Of a DNA stretch of 6,706 bases, positions 1 through 5,384 are shown one piece after another. The notes beneath the pieces are model-generated. The model was given only the letters and a program-made list of their open reading frames with translations, made no database searches and was not told where the DNA came from. Position numbers and translations under genes: made by a program. This DNA is from Christensenella sp. UBA7707 (GTDB lineage: Bacteria; Bacillota; Clostridia; Christensenellales; CAG-138), in NCBI GenBank assembly GCA_002482435.1, contig DLFZ01000074.1, positions 1 to 6,706 of the forward strand, given 5' to 3'. Every line of letters begins with the position of its first letter. Position 1 is the stretch's first letter.

Positions 1-276
<276 letters not shown>

Positions 277-289
277 TACGCTCTGCGTG

Positions 290-513
290 TCGGTGAAGTG
301 ACGCTTCCGTCACTTCACCGAGAATTGCAGGAAGTACCTGCGAAGGCCCGCGGGCCAAGTGCCCGAGGCGTCCCCCGCTGAGGGCGGCCTTCGGCACGGC
401 CGGTACTTCCTGCAAAGAACGAAAGCCTGCGGCTTTCATCCGTTTCGGCGTACATGCCGCCGAAGCCGGAATATCAAGGTGTTTTTTCTGATGCGCATAT
501 CGTCAGAAAAAAC
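290..513 (+). repeat. Multi-hairpin structured element, copy 1
   Basis: This run of perfect stem-loops fills most of the secA-prfB gap. In order: (I) a 14-bp stem, TCGGTGAAGTGACG 290-303 with its complement 308-321 and loop CTTC; (II) a 14-bp stem, TTGCAGGAAGTACC 325-338 with 402-415, enclosing 63 nt that contain an 8-bp stem (341-348 with 386-393) and the 12-bp palindrome GGCCCGCGGGCC 345-356; (III) GAAAGCC 421-427 with 431-437, loop TGC; (IV) a 9-bp stem 442-450 with 458-466, loop TACATGC; (V) an 11-bp stem GTTTTTTCTGA 481-491 with 503-513. Stems I-IV have counterparts in the copy at 2842-2995; V does not align with that copy's last hairpin. Stem I lies 14 nt after the secA stop but lacks a following T-run, so it is not a typical terminator. 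No coding potential is credible. The family and function are not recognised; it could be a dispersed repeat or a structured RNA. Confidence 0.75.
421..473 (+). repeat. 53-bp conserved core of the structured element, copy 1
   Basis: These 53 bases are identical to 2928-2980, and with one mismatch (420 versus 2927) the match extends back to 415. The core contains hairpin III (GAAAGCC TGC GGCTTTC) and hairpin IV (GTTTCGGCG, loop TACATGC, CGCCGAAGC, with one G-T pair). Both copies lie in the same orientation in intergenic DNA. The abrupt end at 473/2980 suggests that the conserved unit stops just after CCGGAATA. Confidence 0.9.
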
Positions 514-554
514 GGATTTATGCCTAAGAGCAGTCGTATTTGCCTTGTAGGGGG

Positions 555-607
555 GCGATTTTATATCGCACCACCCAAATAGTTTGTCTGCGGAGGCGGA
601 GCCTCCG
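555..607 (+). other. prfB leader with two small hairpins
   Basis: The stretch between the structured element and prfB holds two short perfect hairpins: GCGAT 555-559 with ATCGC 565-569 (loop TTTAT), and CGGAGGC 591-597 with GCCTCCG 601-607 (loop GGA). The second is followed by a run of A, not T, so it is not a plus-strand terminator. A poor sigma-A-like pair (TTGCCT 540-545, TATATC 562-567, 16-bp spacing) exists, but I would not call it a promoter; prfB could equally be transcribed from upstream of secA. Nothing else is recognisable between 514 and 623. Confidence 0.35.
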
Positions 608-623
608 AAAAAATACACAACAA

Positions 624-633
624 AAGGAAGTGA
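624..633 (+). promoter_or_regulatory. Shine-Dalgarno site of prfB
   Basis: AAGGAAGTGA differs by one base from the full anti-SD complement AAGGAGGTGA and ends 6 nt before GTG 640. It fixes the start of prfB at that GTG, in the frame that meets the in-frame TGA at 715. Without this start the first 25 residues would be missed. Confidence 0.85.
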
Positions 634-639
634 AGAAAA

Positions 640-1741
640 GTGATTCAACTGGACGAAGTCAAGCAGCAGCTTGCGGCATCCATGCAAACACTCAAAGAGG
701 CAGGTGAATCTCTTTGACCTTGCCGGATTGAGGCGGGAAAAAGAGAGCATCGAAGAACAAATGGGCGCGGATGGCTTTTGGAACGACGTTGAAAACGCCA
801 ACAAGGTCAACCAGCGCATGAAGGTGGTAACAGCCAAGCTCACAAAGTACGAAAAGCTTTCCCGCGCAGGCGACGATGTGCAAACGCTCATCGAGCTTGC
901 CGACGAGGCTGAGGATGTGAGCATGGTCGATGAAATTTTAGAGGAGTACAGCGCATTTGCCGTAAAAGTGGATGCGCTTCGCCTTGAAACCCTGTTAAAG
1001 GGCGACTATGATGATAAAAATGCCGTGCTCTCGCTGCACGCGGGCGCCGGCGGTACCGAGGCGCAGGACTGGGTTTCCCTTCTTTACCGCATGTACACCC
1101 GCTACTGCGAAAACAAAGGCTATTCCGTAAAGGTTTTGGACCTTCTCGATGGCGACGAGGCCGGCATCAAGAGCGTTACCTTCGAGGTGGACGGCGAAAA
1201 CGCCTATGGCTATCTGAAAGCTGAAAAGGGCGTGCACAGGCTCGTGCGCATTTCCCCGTTCGATTCCTCCGGCAGGCGGCACACCTCGTTTGCGTCGCTT
1301 GATGTTACGCCGATCTTTGAGGACGACGATGGGGGCATCGAAATCAACGCTGATGACCTCAGGGTAGATACCTACCGCTCCAGCGGCGCGGGCGGCCAGC
1401 ACGTAAACAAAACGAGTTCAGCCATCCGTATCACGCACCTGCCGACGAACATCGTGGTGCAGTGCCAAAACGAGCGTTCCCAGCTTCAAAACAGGGAAAC
1501 CGCCATGCGCATGCTCAAGGGCAAGCTTCTGGAGCTTCAGGAGCGTGAACGCATGGAGCAAATGTCACAAATCAAGGGTGAAATGAAAAAAATCGAGTGG
1601 GGGAGCCAAATCCGTTCCTACGTCTTCCAGCCGTATACGCTGGTGAAAGATCACCGCACCAATGTGGAAAACGGCAACATTCAAGCGGTCATGGATGGGG
1701 ATTTGGACGCGTTCATCAACGCGTATCTGGTGCAGTCATGA
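640..1741 (+). CDS. prfB: Peptide chain release factor 2 (RF2), expressed by +1 programmed frameshift
   Basis: RF2 recognises UAA and UGA stop codons and triggers release of the finished protein from the ribosome. Translation starts at GTG 640 (MIQLDEVKQQLAASMQTL...), reads 25 codons to CTT 712-714, meets TGA 715-717, and must shift +1 to continue as GAC 716 (D-L-A-G-L-R-R-E-K) to the stop TGA 1739-1741. The joined product is 366 residues, very close to the 365 of E. coli RF2. The stop-recognition tripeptide SPF is at residues 205-207 (1253-1261) and the peptidyl-tRNA hydrolysis motif GGQ is at 251-253 (1391-1399, in SGAGGQHVN); SPF rather than PxT marks RF2 and not RF1. The N-terminal helical domain precedes these motifs and a basic C-terminal region follows. 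The next gene overlaps by 4 bases. Simple gene callers would start this gene inside it, for example at TTG 671, or call it broken. Identification is essentially certain. Confidence 0.98.
702..718 (+). promoter_or_regulatory. prfB autoregulatory +1 frameshift site
   Basis: The slippery site CTT TGA C occupies 712-718. The Leu tRNA on CTT slips forward one base onto TTT, so the ribosome skips T715 and reads GAC. In the known mechanism low RF2 leaves the TGA unread and favours the shift, while ample RF2 terminates and yields a 25-residue peptide, so RF2 sets its own level. The stop is codon 26, as in E. coli. The upstream stimulator is weak: the best anti-SD match is AGGTGA 702-707, ending 4 nt before CTT, whereas E. 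coli has AGGGGG ending 3 nt before it, in a different pairing register. Confidence 0.93.
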
Positions 1742-2781
1742 TGGAGTTTCAAAAATTTTTCGCAAGTGACAACTGTGCTACGGTTCATCCGCGCGTGATG
1801 GAAAAGCTTGCAGAAGTAAACCGCGGCCACGCCATTTCCTACGGTGAGGACCCATATACAAAGCAGGTGCTCGCTCAAATTGCCGAGCTGTTCGGCGGCT
1901 CCTGCGAGGCGCATTTCGTGTTCAACGGCTCCGGCGCAAACGCCGTGTGCCTCAACGCCATGTGCCCCACATGGGGCGGCATCATCTGCACGGAGCTTGC
2001 GCACATCAACTGCGACGAAACGGGTGCCGTGGAGCACCTCACCGGCGGCAAGTTGTACACGCTTCGCGGCAACGCGAAGAACAAGCTCACCGTTGAGGAA
2101 ATGGAGCCGCTTCTTTCAAAAATCGGCAGCCAGCACGCAAGCCAACCCAGGGTGATTTCCATCACCCAGTGTACGGAAACGGGCACCGTGTATAAGCTCG
2201 ATGAAATTCAGACCATTGCGGATTTTGCGCACGCAAACGGCATGATGCTGCATATGGACGGCGCGCGGTTCGCAAACGCTGTCGCGGCGCTTAATTGCAG
2301 CCCCGCCGCCATGACGCGGCTCGCGGGCGTGGATGCGCTCTCCTTTGGGCTTTCCAAAAACGGCGGCATGTTCGGCGAGGCGATTGTTTGCTTTAAGGAT
2401 TTGCCGCATATGCCCTATGTGCGAAAGTCCTGCACGCAGCTCATTTCAAAAATGCGCTTCATCGCCGCGCAGTTTGACGCCATGCTCGAAAACGATCTGT
2501 GGCTTTCCGCAGCCTCGCACGCGAACGCCATGGCGAAGCGCCTTTCCGACGGGCTTTGTACGGTAAACGGCGTTTTCTGCGCCGCGCCCACCGAGGCAAA
2601 CGAGGTGTTTGTGGTGCTGCCGCACCAAATCATTGAGCCGATGCGCGCGTTTATGGACTTTCACGATGCCGATTTCGGCATGGATACCGTTCGCCTCGTC
2701 GCTTCGCATGACACCACTGAACAAGAGGTGGATGCGTTTGTCGCCATGGCGCGCGAGCTTGCGCAAAAAGCGGCGTCCTAA
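1738..2781 (+). CDS. ltaE: Low-specificity L-threonine aldolase (PLP-dependent, beta-eliminating lyase family)
   Basis: The predicted enzyme cleaves L-threonine or L-allo-threonine to glycine and acetaldehyde in the cytoplasm, using pyridoxal phosphate. The product is 347 residues, normal for this fold-type I family. Visible motifs are the N-terminal FASDNCATVHPRV (8-20), FVFNGSGANA (60-69, phosphate-binding region), a histidine in ELAHI (H89) placed to stack on the cofactor, HMDGARFANA (172-181, with D174 for the pyridine nitrogen and R177), and LSFGLSKNGG (201-210), where K207 is the Schiff-base lysine. The start ATG 1738 overlaps the prfB stop as ATGA, which suggests translational coupling; the only SD-like bases are GGTG 1729-1732. 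ATG 1741 is a one-codon-shorter alternative. A clear terminator follows. Family assignment is strong; substrate stereospecificity, or a related phenylserine or beta-hydroxy-amino-acid aldolase activity, cannot be decided here. Confidence 0.9.
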   Translation: MMEFQKFFASDNCATVHPRVMEKLAEVNRGHAISYGEDPYTKQVLAQIAELFGGSCEAHFVFNGSGANAVCLNAMCPTWGGIICTELAHINCDETGAVEHLTGGKLYTLRGNAKNKLTVEEMEPLLSKIGSQHASQPRVISITQCTETGTVYKLDEIQTIADFAHANGMMLHMDGARFANAVAALNCSPAAMTRLAGVDALSFGLSKNGGMFGEAIVCFKDLPHMPYVRKSCTQLISKMRFIAAQFDAMLENDLWLSAASHANAMAKRLSDGLCTVNGVFCAAPTEANEVFVVLPHQIIEPMRAFMDFHDADFGMDTVRLVASHDTTEQEVDAFVAMARELAQKAAS

Positions 2782-2811
2782 AAAGCGGTTTTAAGCATAC
2801 AAAATACAAAG

Positions 2812-2836
2812 GCGGCGCTTCCGAGCGCCGCTTTTT
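2812..2836 (+). terminator. Rho-independent terminator after the threonine aldolase gene
   Basis: The stem GCGGCGCT 2812-2819 pairs perfectly with AGCGCCGC 2824-2831 (loop TCCG) and is followed by TTTTT 2832-2836. It lies 31 nt after the stop codon and would end the prfB-ltaE transcript before the structured element begins at 2842. Confidence 0.9.
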
Positions 2837-2841
2837 CGTCG

Positions 2842-2995
2842 TCAAAAAAGTGCCTGACGTCACTTTTTTGAGATTGCACGCTTTGCCTAAAAGCTGCGCA
2901 TTTCCGGCGGCAAAGCGTGAGAAGAATGAAAGCCTGCGGCTTTCATCCGTTTCGGCGTACATGCCGCCGAAGCCGGAATACAGTCGAGGGACTGT
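2842..2995 (+). repeat. Multi-hairpin structured element, copy 2
   Basis: This is the second copy of the element at 290-513, in the same orientation, starting 6 nt after the threonine aldolase terminator. Stems in order: (I) TCAAAAAAGTG 2842-2852 with CACTTTTTTGA 2861-2871; (II) CACGCTTTGCC 2877-2887 with GGCAAAGCGTG 2909-2919, enclosing 21 nt instead of 63; (III) ATGAAAGCC 2926-2934 with GGCTTTCAT 2938-2946, two pairs longer than in copy 1; (IV) 2949-2957 with 2965-2973, identical to copy 1; (V) ACAGTC 2980-2985 with GACTGT 2990-2995, loop GAGG. Stems I and II differ in sequence from copy 1 but keep full pairing, and the linker GAGA(A)TTGCA between them is conserved. The terminator upstream means it would need its own promoter if transcribed on the plus strand. 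Function unknown. Confidence 0.75.
2928..2980 (+). repeat. 53-bp conserved core of the structured element, copy 2
   Basis: Identical over all 53 bases to 421-473. The base just before it is T2927 (C420 in copy 1), which lets hairpin III gain two extra pairs in this copy. Sequence identity ends at 2980, where the unrelated hairpin V begins. Confidence 0.9.
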
Positions 2996-3045
2996 GGCCC
3001 CTTGACGATCCCATAAAGTAAATTTTCCTTTTCAGTTATTTTCCA

Positions 3046-3072
3046 TCAAGTTTTTTGGAATTTTACCGATTT
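3046..3072 (+). promoter_or_regulatory. Candidate sigma-28 (SigD/FliA) promoter
   Basis: TCAAGTTT 3046-3053, an 11-bp spacer, and ACCGATTT 3065-3072 fit the flagellar sigma consensus TAAAGTTT-N11-GCCGATAA at 7 of 8 and 5 of 8 positions with exact spacing. Transcription would begin near 3080, giving a leader of about 45 nt for the gene at 3126. The same AT-rich stretch also contains TATAAA 3074-3079, which a housekeeping sigma factor could use, though its -35 region (TTTTTT) is poor. Confidence 0.5.
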
Positions 3073-3125
3073 ATATAAATGAGGACACACGGAAGTGCCC
3101 GAAAACAGCCAAAGGAGTGGATCGT

Positions 3126-3749
3126 ATGCCAATTGATATCAATCTTACAACCTCCGTGCTCGAGGCGTACAACACAAACGTAACCGCTTCCTCCACGCAG
3201 GCTGTGTCCGAGGCTTCGCAAAGCGCGGAAGCCTCCGGTGAGCAGGCCTACGAGGTGGAAACCGGCAGCGAAAGTACGAGCAAGTTTCAGGTGGACTACG
3301 AAAAAATCAAAGAACTCAAGGCCGAATACCGCAAGGGTTACACCGCGTTCAAGCAAATGGTATCGGCTCTGTTTGACAAACAGAGCGAAGCCGTAAAGGG
3401 TGTGCTTTCCCGCGTGTTCGGCGCAAACGCGAACTTTGAGGGTGTTACCGATTTGGGCAAAACGCTTTCCTCCCTCAACGTGGACGATGCAACCCGCAAG
3501 CAGGCTGAGGAACTCATCGGCGAAAACGGCGCGTGGGGCGTAAAGCAGGTGTCAGAAAACATCCTTAATTTTGCCAAAGCCGCCGCTGGCGGGGACCCCG
3601 CCAAGCTTGAAAAAATGAAGGACGCCTTTTTGAAAGGCTTCTCCGAAGCGGAAAAGGTTTGGGGCGGGAAACTGCCCGAAATCAGCTACAAAACAAAGGA
3701 AGCCGTACTCAAGGGCTTTGACGCGCTGCTCGGTGGAGAAAGCGAGTAA
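3126..3749 (+). CDS. Conserved-looking hypothetical cytoplasmic protein, possibly motility-linked
   Basis: A 207-residue acidic protein whose function I cannot establish. The start ATG 3126 follows AAAGGAG 3111-3117 by 8 nt; the GTG at 3117 in the same frame is rejected because it overlaps that site. There is no signal peptide, membrane segment or cysteine. Residues 15-52 are low-complexity and rich in Ser, Ala, Glu and Thr, likely disordered. Residues 55-97 look helical (YEKIKELKAEYRKGYTAFKQ), and the C-terminal part has a compact motif, ILNFAKAAAGGDPAKLEKMK (146-165), then EAEKVWGGKLPEIS (174-187). The (I/L)LNFAKA-GDP-KLEKM...GF..AE..WGG.LP.IS pattern resembles, from memory, small proteins of unknown function found in flagellated bacteria and sometimes misnamed hydrogenase-4 component G. 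The sigma-28-like promoter upstream fits that, but both are inferences. The gene is monocistronic, with its own promoter and terminator. Confidence 0.85.
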   Translation: MPIDINLTTSVLEAYNTNVTASSTQAVSEASQSAEASGEQAYEVETGSESTSKFQVDYEKIKELKAEYRKGYTAFKQMVSALFDKQSEAVKGVLSRVFGANANFEGVTDLGKTLSSLNVDDATRKQAEELIGENGAWGVKQVSENILNFAKAAAGGDPAKLEKMKDAFLKGFSEAEKVWGGKLPEISYKTKEAVLKGFDALLGGESE

Positions 3750-3788
3750 AACGCGTGGAGATGGAAAACAGATAAGGCATAACAAAAA

Positions 3789-3816
3789 CGGGGTCGCAAT
3801 GCGGCCCCGCTTTTTT
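3789..3816 (+). terminator. Bidirectional Rho-independent terminator
   Basis: CGGGGTCGC 3789-3797 pairs with GCGGCCCCG 3801-3809 (one G-U pair, loop AAT), followed by T6 at 3811-3816 on the plus strand. On the minus strand the same stem is followed by TTTTT (AAAAA 3784-3788 on plus). It lies between the convergent genes ending at 3749 (plus) and 3858 (minus) and can terminate both. Confidence 0.9.
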
Positions 3817-3857
3817 GCGTAGGAAGGGGAAGAGACCCAGTTGAAATTAGGCTTGTT

Positions 3858-4328
3858 TTACGCTTCCTTTGTATGCGCTTTTGCGGTGTATTCCTTGCAA
3901 GTTACTTTGATAACGGTCAGGCCGTCCACGGCTTTTTGGGGGAATTCGTACGTCCCTTGGCCGCATTGGTGCTCCATCAGCTTATGAAGGGCATATGCCT
4001 TTTCCTCAAAGGCTTCCACAAGCTCCGCTTGTCCGAAGGCGATGAGGCTTTCGTAATAAAACGTGCAGGAGCAGGCGCTTTCACCGCGCACAAGCTCGTG
4101 CGAGCAGTCGAGCTCCACGCAAACATTGGGGTTTTGCTGAATCAAGTCGAGCTTTTTCCCGGCGTTCGCGCAATGCAAATAAAAAGTAAGCGTGCCGTTT
4201 TCAAGCGTGTAGCCGAAGTTCAGCGGCACAACATAGGGCGTATTGTTCGCGCAAAGCCCAAGCCGCAGCACCTTGCATTTTTGAAGGATACCCAAAACAT
4301 CGTCCGTTTTTCTGTCAAGCCGCCGCAT
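3858..4328 (-). CDS. Pyridoxamine 5'-phosphate oxidase-like FMN-binding protein (NimA-type split barrel)
   Basis: A 156-residue protein of the flavin-binding split-barrel superfamily. The opening MRRLDRKTDD..GIL..CKVLRLGL and the segment PYVVPLNFGY (31-40), followed by FYLHCANAGKKLDLI (49-63), match the pattern of NimA-like and PNPOx-related proteins, in which the PxxVPLxF strand and the H-x-A-x-x-G-x-K turn shape the FMN site. Such proteins are typically homodimers; some reduce nitroimidazoles or flavins, others have unknown substrates. True pyridoxamine phosphate oxidase is longer and this lacks its full substrate site, so a vitamin B6 role is unlikely. It has nine cysteines, unusual for its size. 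ATG 4328 is set by AGGAGG (4339-4334, minus strand) at 5 nt. The gene stands alone, convergent with the gene at 3126-3749 and divergent from nfnA. Superfamily assignment is good; specific activity is unknown. Confidence 0.85.
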   Translation of the reverse strand: MRRLDRKTDDVLGILQKCKVLRLGLCANNTPYVVPLNFGYTLENGTLTFYLHCANAGKKLDLIQQNPNVCVELDCSHELVRGESACSCTFYYESLIAFGQAELVEAFEEKAYALHKLMEHQCGQGTYEFPQKAVDGLTVIKVTCKEYTAKAHTKEA

Positions 4329-4363
4329 ACGTTCCTCCTATGTGTGGTTTCATCTAAGCATAA

Positions 4364-4382
4364 CATGCCCGTGCACGGCATG
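4364..4382 (-). promoter_or_regulatory. Operator-like inverted repeat at the start of the flavoprotein transcript
   Basis: CATGCC 4364-4369 and GGCATG 4377-4382 are perfect inverted arms around a 7-nt centre that itself contains the palindrome GTGCAC. The site begins 1 nt downstream of the candidate minus-strand -10 box and would cover the transcription start, a typical repressor position. The binding protein is unknown. Confidence 0.4.
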
Positions 4383-4383
4383 C

Positions 4384-4412
4384 CATATAGAAAAGCGCTT
4401 GTTCCGATGCAA
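4384..4412 (-). promoter_or_regulatory. Candidate sigma-A promoter for the flavoprotein gene
   Basis: On the minus strand TTGCAT (4412-4407) and TATATG (4389-4384) are separated by exactly 17 bp, matching 3 of 6 and 4 of 6 consensus bases. It would give a leader of about 50 nt before ATG 4328. Confidence 0.45.
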
Positions 4413-4443
4413 TTTTGGAATGGCGTTTTTCTCTTGATTGGGT

Positions 4444-4449
4444 TACAAT
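4444..4449 (+). promoter_or_regulatory. Candidate -10 box of the nfnAB promoter
   Basis: TACAAT matches 5 of 6 consensus bases. A -35 at 17 bp spacing would be TGGCGT 4421-4426, which is poor, so the promoter may need an activator or lie elsewhere. Transcription from here would give a leader of about 79 nt, in which CGGCGC 4498-4503 and GCGCCG 4507-4512 form a perfect hairpin (loop AAC) 7 nt before the nfnA ribosome binding site. Confidence 0.4.
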
Positions 4450-4534
4450 AAAAACGTGCGCAAATGCTTAAGCGCGCAGCAATTCTTGCTTGCAAACCGG
4501 CGCAACGCGCCGATTTCACAAAGGAGAAACCGCC

Positions 4535-5383
4535 ATGTTTGAAATCGCATACAAAAAGGAGCTCAACCCAACCGTAACGCTCATGCGCATCAAAGCGCCC
4601 GAAATCGCCAAAAAGGCAGAGGCAGGGCAGTTCGTGATCTTGCGTGTGGATGAAGCGGGCGAACGCATTCCGCTTACCATTGCGGACTATGACCGTGAAA
4701 ACGGGCTTGTTACCATCATCTTTCAGATCGTGGGTGCTGCAACCAAGCTTTTGAACGGTTTGAACGAAGGGGAGAGCCTTCGTGATTTTGTAGGTCCGCT
4801 TGGCGTGGCGTCGCATGTGGAAGGCTTAAAGAAGGTCGCCGTCATCGGCGGCGGCGTGGGCAGTGCCATCGCTTACCCCGTGGCGAAAAAGCTCCATAGC
4901 CTTGGCGCAACGGTGCATACCGTGGCGGGTTTCCGCACAAAAGACCTTGTGATTCTTGAAGACGAGTTCCGCGCCGTGAGCGATAAATTCCTCATCATGA
5001 CCGACGACGGCAGCTATGGCGAAAAGGGCCTTGTAACAAACGCGCTCAAGAGCCTGATTGACAGCGGCGAGCAGTACGACGAGGTGATTGCCATCGGCCC
5101 CATCATCATGATGAAGTTCGTGGCCGCGCTCACCAAGCAGTACGGTATCAAAACCGTGGTGAGCATGAACCCCATCATGATCGACGGAACGGGCATGTGT
5201 GGTTGCTGCCGCGTCAGCGTTGGCGGCGAAACCAAGTTTGCCTGTGTGGATGGGCCGGATTTTGACGGCCACCTTGTGGATTTTGACCAGCTCATGAAGC
5301 GCAACCGCGCCTACACGGCGCAGGAGCAAAACCGTTCCCGCGAGGCCGATTGCAGGCTGATGTCGAAAAAGGTTGGTGAATAA
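4535..5383 (+). CDS. nfnA: NADH-dependent ferredoxin:NADP+ oxidoreductase, small subunit (NfnA)
   Basis: The small subunit of the NfnAB flavoenzyme, which in anaerobes reversibly couples reduction of NADP+ to oxidation of NADH and reduced ferredoxin by flavin-based electron bifurcation; the subunit is also annotated as SudB or sulfide dehydrogenase/dihydroorotate dehydrogenase-like. The 282-residue product has a ferredoxin-reductase fold: an N-terminal FAD barrel with RIPLT (44-48), an NAD-binding Rossmann segment VAVIGGGVGS (101-110), and a C-terminal [2Fe-2S] site in MIDGTGMCGCCRVSVGGETKFAC, where D217, C222, C225 and C237 match the family's Asp plus three Cys ligands. C224 is an additional cysteine inside the motif. 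ATG 4535 follows AAAGGAG 4520-4526 by 8 nt. The stop is one base from the nfnB start, so the two form an operon. Pairing with nfnB makes the assignment strong. Confidence 0.93.
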   Translation: MFEIAYKKELNPTVTLMRIKAPEIAKKAEAGQFVILRVDEAGERIPLTIADYDRENGLVTIIFQIVGAATKLLNGLNEGESLRDFVGPLGVASHVEGLKKVAVIGGGVGSAIAYPVAKKLHSLGATVHTVAGFRTKDLVILEDEFRAVSDKFLIMTDDGSYGEKGLVTNALKSLIDSGEQYDEVIAIGPIIMMKFVAALTKQYGIKTVVSMNPIMIDGTGMCGCCRVSVGGETKFACVDGPDFDGHLVDFDQLMKRNRAYTAQEQNRSREADCRLMSKKVGE

Positions 5384-5384
5384 C

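Noticed and set aside
290..321. Hairpin I as the secA terminator.
   Set aside because: The stem is long enough, but no T-run follows and the counterpart in copy 2 sits after an already complete terminator, so it is better seen as part of the repeated element.
591..607. Hairpin CGGAGGC/GCCTCCG as a terminator before prfB.
   Set aside because: It is followed by A-residues on the plus strand and not preceded by a stop-gene context on the minus strand.
671..1741. prfB starting at TTG 671 without any frameshift.
   Set aside because: It has no SD and replaces the RF2-like N-terminus with an unrelated one. GTG 640 with its SD and the CTT TGA C site gives a full-length 366-residue RF2.
421..2980. 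The repeats as a CRISPR array or insertion sequence ends.
   Set aside because: There are only two copies, about 2.5 kb apart with housekeeping genes between, in the same orientation, and no transposase or cas gene is in the window.
3117..3749. GTG 3117 as start of the hypothetical protein.
   Set aside because: The GTG is part of the AAAGGAG ribosome site that serves ATG 3126 at ideal spacing.
3873..4451. A 192-codon plus-strand frame opposite the flavoprotein gene.
   Set aside because: The minus-strand gene has a strong SD, family motifs and a terminator; the plus frame has none.
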